Positions 59,423-64,000 of a stretch of 64,000 nt of DNA are shown one piece after another. A program made the translations under genes and the position numbers. The stretch comes from Lutjanus erythropterus (lineage: Eukaryota; Chordata; Actinopteri; Lutjaniformes; Lutjanidae). The notes under the pieces are model-generated. The model did no database searches and had not been told where the DNA came from. It saw only the letters and a program-made list of their open reading frames with translations. The stretch is taken from assembly GCA_020091685.1 (NCBI GenBank), contig CM034608.1, positions 7,688,522 to 7,752,521 on the forward strand, read 5' to 3'. Position 1 is the stretch's first letter; every line of letters begins with the position of its first letter.

Positions 59423-60404
59423 GTAATTAATCTAGAAATCAGGCTGTAATTTATCACTGTTTAACGGTCCACAGTAGAAAAACAATAAACAATAAATAGT
59501 AAAAACAATAAATATCACTGGCATACAGAGTTATCTTTGGTCCCAATTTTAAGTCACAAGAACATCTCCAAATTATGAAGAAACTTCAAAATGATGGGCA
59601 CTTTATTTTTCTCAAACATTTAAGTTGTTCAGTAAATTTTTGAAACAAATATGGCATGTATAAACATGAAACAGAAATACCAGACTTAATAATGCAATGA
59701 TGTTGTCATTAAAAAGACAAACAGCAGTAAGAGCACTATTATTTTAATAAAGAAAAAAAAGAACTTAATATTATGAGTCATCTAAACCAAAAGTGTTTGA
59801 AATGTGAGTTTGATCAGCTATTTGATTTCTAATATTTCTGTGAGAGACATCATACACAGCTACTGTTTTCTGTGTAAACACAGGACTCACAAAAAGAACA
59901 GTCAGGGATACCGTGTGGAGAAGTGGAGGCTCGTCTATAGTCTGTACAGTAATATTAGAAAACAAAAGGAACTCACATGAAGTGGATGAAAAAAGTAGTC
60001 AACTTTACAGAAGGTCCTCTTGTGACCAAACTCTTTCAGCGGATGACAGTTGTCCCTTTATGTGTGCTTTTTTATGTGGGTGGTACTATTTCAGCATTCG
60101 GTAACATCCTTCTGTTTTTTTCTAGGTTTGTAACATTAAGTTCAGACATTTTCCATTGATAGAACAAAAAGACTATTATTGTGTGTTTCTTTTGTTCCAG
60201 GGCTTTTAAATGGCCCATAGACCATTTTTTCACTTTTGGACATCTCTGCTTTGGTATTTTTGTGGCCATGTAATATGACATTATTACATTATGTCATATT
60301 ACATTACCCAACAATATTCTGTGCCCTCTATGTGTAGTCTCAAGATACCTTCACCAAGATATTGTAGCATCGATTAATTGATAATAATAAAAATGATCAG
60401 AGGA

Positions 60405-60640
60405 AATATTAAGATACTTAACTTAAGTAAAAACATTACTACCACACTGTAAAAATACTGCATTTAAAATGTTACTTTAGTAAAAGTATGTGAGTATAAA
60501 AGTAAAAGTACTCAATGCAGAAACATGTCCCTTGTGACTATTCTGTTAATCATAATAATCCTTATATTATTTACAAGTACCTGAAATTTATAATTTAGGA
60601 CAGTACTTGAGTAAATGTACTAAGTTACATTCCACTACTG
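60405..60640 (-). repeat. fish dispersed repeat (AGTACTTGAGTAAATGTACT)
   Basis: AGTAAAAGTACTCAATGCAG and the end AGTACTTGAGTAAATGTACT followed by AAGTTACATTCCACTACTG are the familiar landmarks of a short repeat found in many teleost introns. No coding capacity. The strand is assigned by convention only. Confidence 0.6.
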
Positions 60641-61587
60641 ATAATGGTAAGGATGTACTTGTATATAAAAAAATTCAAGTTGTGCAGTAGAAGCCAAAAT
60701 AAGATCAACTGGGCAACAATAGAATAAGTGCAAAGAAGAATTTAACATATTTAAATGGGAAGTTTATAAAAGATAGCTACAGATGATACCTTGTTTATTT
60801 CAGTTCTATATTAAAATATTTATTAGCTTGCTGTGATCCAACAGCCCAGACATTGTCAGCACGGCACAAACAGAGAAGCAGTGTGTCAGAACGAATGATT
60901 AGAAATCACAGAAAAGTGGGATAACAAAGAAATGAGGGAGGAGGAGACAGAAGTGTTGTGAAGTAGCTCCTTTACAGCATTATTGGCCCATTTCTGTTGG
61001 AGCAGCAGTGCTCCACAATCAGCACCAATTAAAATCAGCTTACTGAGCTCCCCACCTCTCCTCCATCTCCTTCACCACAACACTGAAGCACCATCTGTCT
61101 CCCCCTCCCTCTGCTCACAGAACATCACACAGGCTGGGTGGGAGGAGTGGCTTTACACTGAAATGTAATGTCAGATTATTTTTCAATACAGCAGGAGATG
61201 TATCATCTTCCTGGACTTGAATCAAGGAATTACATTATTTTTATTGTTTGCAAGCTACAAAACTGCAATTTTCTTGATCTTTTGAATTAAAATCTTTTTA
61301 CTCAAACATTTTATTTTCTATAATCAGATACACATCTTAGTAGATTTGGTCTTCAGTCCTTCAGTTTGTTTTTGTGGTTCAGCATGCATCCATTTTATAA
61401 TATGTTCTAGTCTGATTTATGATAGTAGTTTCATTCTTCCTATCTTTCTGATTCATGTTTTCAGTGTCTTGATTATCTATACAATAAATGTGAAACAACC
61501 TGAAAGTAATAGTAGTCAATAAAAACCAAAGCAGTAAGCGGCTCACTGGGTAAAATAGAGCTCAGCTTTCATCTATGTTCCACCCTC

Positions 61588-61695
<108 letters not shown>

Positions 61696-62104
61696 AAAGG
61701 GACTGTTAAGGTCAGTTTGAGGTCATAATGATTTACTGCTCTGAGGGCTCATCATGGAGGGACGTCCATTCATTCTGGTTTTCATTAATTCTGTACGTGT
61801 GTTGACAAGAAGGGGAGGGGAGACCAGCCAGTGTATCAGTGTATGTTCAACTCCATTATCACACAGTCCAGTTCAACTTCAGTCAGTCGTTCCTGCACTG
61901 AATTGAACTGTTTGATGTTGTGGCTTCACAGTTTGCTGCTTCATAGACACTAAACAGCCAAAGAGACAGAAAGGGAAAACATATTGTTTTAGGACACTAG
62001 ATGGGGATGTCGGCTCTCTGTATGTTTAACAAATCCAACAGAATCTGATCTCTATTTTTTACACATGATCTGATTAGATTATTTAGTAAAACTGTTTGAA
62101 GAGG

Positions 62105-62505
62105 TGTGCATAAAACTGACATGAGACCATTGTAACTATGATATGACACCTGTCATGAAATGAAGAGTCTTTATGAATGTTTATGACTGTTGTCACTGAG
62201 TGGTATTTCGTTATGTAATTTTTAATTTAATATTGATGCATGTGATATCTTTGTTATGATAACTCCAAGACAACATAACCTGTCATTAACATCCCATAGC
62301 AGGTCTAATTATCAAGGTCAAAGGAAGACCTCAGCAACAGTGGTACAAGTTGTTCATGACATGTATTGGTTAATGTCAAATTGCCATAACAAAGACATCT
62401 CATACAATGTCAATTTTGTACTAAAAATGACATAATTGACCAAATGACACTTAATGACAATAGTCAGTCATGGTTATGATGGTGACATGTCAGTCTTACG
62501 CACAC
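62105..62505. mobile_element. foldback MITE, relative of the one in whrn
   Basis: GTGTGCATAAAACTGACATG at the left and CATGTCAGTCTTACGCACAC at the right form imperfect terminal inverted repeats. Inner phrases (GACACCTGTCATGAA; TGGTTAATGTCAAATTGCCA; AATTGACCAAATGACACTTA) are shared with the element at 14673-15424. Confidence 0.75.
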
Positions 62506-62773
62506 TTTTTCAGATAAAGTGTTACAAATAAGTTTTTCTGCAGAGTGAGAAAGTTCTTCTGTAGACTAAAATTCAAATTACCTATTCTTGTCACCTGGAC
62601 CAGATGTGCTGTACTTTTAGCTGGCCTCAATTTAAGTCTTAGTTAAATACCCAGCTGAATTCACTAGTGATCCAAAATTGTTCAGTTCAGTCCAATTTCC
62701 AAAAAGTCTTGAAATGGGACAGTGGTTGAAGTCACAGATATTTACTGATGATTATTTTTCATCTCACCACCAG

Positions 62774-62930
62774 GTGAACCTGTACTCTGACCCTCCAAAA
62801 CCCGGGTACTTGGTGCAGTCAGGACCGAACCAGGAGGCCTCAAGGGTTATGATGCTGGATTTTCCTCAGGCTCAGAGAGCAGAGACCAACTCAGCCTCTT
62901 CTCATCCAAATGGATGCAACACTCCTCAGA
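62774..62930 (+). CDS. akna: AKNA coding exon 5
   Basis: This 157-nt exon, phase 0 in and phase 1 out, starts VNLYSDPPKPGYLVQSGPNQ (human: VNLFSDPPQP) and ends SHPNGCNTPQ. The donor CAGA|GTACAT is weaker than the others but is the one that keeps phase with the next exon. Confidence 0.92.
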
Positions 62931-63201
62931 GTACATTCATCCTATTCAGTATTTACCACTTAGCTGTCAAATTCGTCATTTCATGGATCATATATCATCT
63001 AAATCAATGAATTAGCTTTCCCTCAGCTGCCTGTCACACTGCTCTCCTGATTTATCGTTCTGTGATTAAGTATTGTCTCTTAAAATTGTTATAAATGTGC
63101 ACATGCAAACACATCACCTGTGTTTCATCTATCATACAGCTGATGCTAATGTTGCTTCATGTAACTGTTCTGTCTTCTGCGCCTGTCTGTCAAATGAACA
63201 G

Positions 63202-63302
63202 GAAGTTCATCTGCTTGTCCTTCCACAAGAAGCCCAGGTCCTCAGGTTGGACAGCAGCTGGCCCAGATCCTCTACAACCAGGCCGACAAGTTCCTGCAGC
63301 AG
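63202..63302 (+). CDS. akna: AKNA coding exon 6
   Basis: This 101-nt exon, phase 1 in and phase 0 out, encodes SSSACPSTRSPGPQVGQQLA then QILYNQADKFLQQ, a linker followed by a helix (the human protein has a similar ASQFLAKVE text). Acceptor GAACAG, donor CAG|GTAAAG. Other frames across it are open but would break the phase. Confidence 0.92.
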
Positions 63303-63419
63303 GTAAAGCAGCAAATTAAAATTATCAACAGGAATGGAAATCCTCACAGATTTGTAATATGATGTGACTTACCTGTAGGACAGTAATCAGAGATAAAGGT
63401 TTTGGTGTTCTTCATACAG

Positions 63420-63479
63420 CTGCAGGCTTTTGAGGATCTCCTAAAGGGCAAGAAAGTCAAACCCTTTGAACAGGTGAAG
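63420..63479 (+). CDS. akna: AKNA coding exon 7
   Basis: This 60-nt phase-0 exon encodes LQAFEDLLKGKKVKPFEQVK, matching the human FERLIQAGRLMPQDQVK segment. Acceptor CATACAG, donor AAG|GTAAGA. Confidence 0.94.
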
Positions 63480-63570
63480 GTAAGAACAACAACTGGTGGG
63501 TGAAATTTGTAACTGTTGAGAGGATTTACTTCTAATGACCACCTCATATCCATATGACACTATTCTTCAG

Positions 63571-63689
63571 GGTATCTCCCAGCTTTCTGAGGGGCTCGAT
63601 TCTTTAGAAAGGGGCTACCTGTTAGCGAGGGATGAGCACAAACTCCTGCTGCAGCGAGGGGCTGAAATCAGCCACTTTGACCCTGAACG
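63571..63689 (+). CDS. akna: AKNA coding exon 8 (AKNA domain)
   Basis: This 119-nt exon, phase 0 in and phase 2 out, encodes GISQLSEGLDSLERGYLLAR then DEHKLLLQRGAEISHFDPE. It parallels the human KGFQRLKAAHAALEEEYL...FDP segment of the AKNA family domain and is helical. Donor CG|GTGAGA. Confidence 0.95.
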
Positions 63690-63775
63690 GTGAGAGTGAT
63701 GTCCAAGATAAATACGCCATAGATTTTTTTAGATTCTGTACTATTGTTTCTATGATGTTTATCTGTGTGTATCAG

Positions 63776-63947
63776 GGAGCTGGAAGGGCTGATATTTCAG
63801 TGTGGGCTGCGCATGGATGAACTGAAGGAGCGGGTGGAACAGATGCGACAGGAGCAACCCACCTATGAGGCTCCTCCCTCTCCATCTCCTCGCCCCACCC
63901 CTTCATCTGTCCCCTCTGAGAGGGGAGAAACTCTGGCTCATCCACAG
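63776..63947 (+). CDS. akna: AKNA coding exon 9 (last in window)
   Basis: This 172-nt exon, phase 2 in and phase 0 out, encodes ELEGLIFQCGLRMDELKERV then EQMRQEQPTYEAPPSPSPRP and ends ETLAHPQ. It holds the end of the coiled coil (human RRELEAEIYRLG..LEELKEHIDQ) followed by a Pro/Ser-rich segment. Donor CAG|GTACCA. The remaining 53 bases of the window are intron; the rest of the gene is outside. Confidence 0.95.
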
Positions 63948-64000
63948 GTACCATCAAACAGCTGTCTGTGTTCATGCAGTCCCTCCTTGAACTGTACAGA

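Overview
The window is vertebrate nuclear DNA, most likely from a ray-finned (teleost, perhaps percomorph) fish. Short exons with GT/AG borders are separated by introns of up to 12 kb. The rest is AT-leaning sequence with long GT/CA microsatellites and many decayed copies of transposon families that I recognise from fish genomes. There is no bacterial, phage, CRISPR or operon-like content.

Two protein-coding genes lie on the + strand, in tandem. Positions 3047-32657 hold the last eight coding exons of whirlin (whrn): 1605 nt, 534 codons plus stop. They encode the second harmonin-homology domain (HHD2), a proline-rich linker and PDZ3. All exon phases agree and the reading frame ends in a proper stop. 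The 5' part (N-terminal HHD, PDZ1, PDZ2) lies upstream of the window. A 33-nt in-frame microexon sits at 6307-6339. PDZ3 is split between two exons by a 12.3-kb intron.

Positions 54654 to the right edge hold the 5' part of akna: a leader with upstream ORFs, then nine coding exons (2160 nt, 720 codons). The gene continues past the window. Whirlin followed by AKNA in the same orientation is also, as I remember it, the human 9q32 arrangement, so this is conserved vertebrate synteny.

The 20 kb between the genes (about 34.5-54.6 kb) and the larger introns contain mobile-element debris. This includes foldback MITEs, TTAA-flanked elements, a Tc1/mariner-like remnant with a second element inside it, L1-like ORF2 ends in both orientations, another non-LTR retrotransposon 3' end, two tRNA-derived SINEs, and hAT-like MITE relics. 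A GC-box/CCAAT stretch followed by splice-donor-like sites near 45.9-46.75 kb is a candidate akna promoter and first exon.

The two products are not known to act in one pathway. Whirlin is a scaffold of hair-cell stereocilia and the photoreceptor periciliary membrane. AKNA is described as an AT-hook protein and as a centrosomal microtubule organiser. I found no clearly new biological system. The most useful leads are the whrn microexon, the akna upstream ORFs and the layered transposon insertions.
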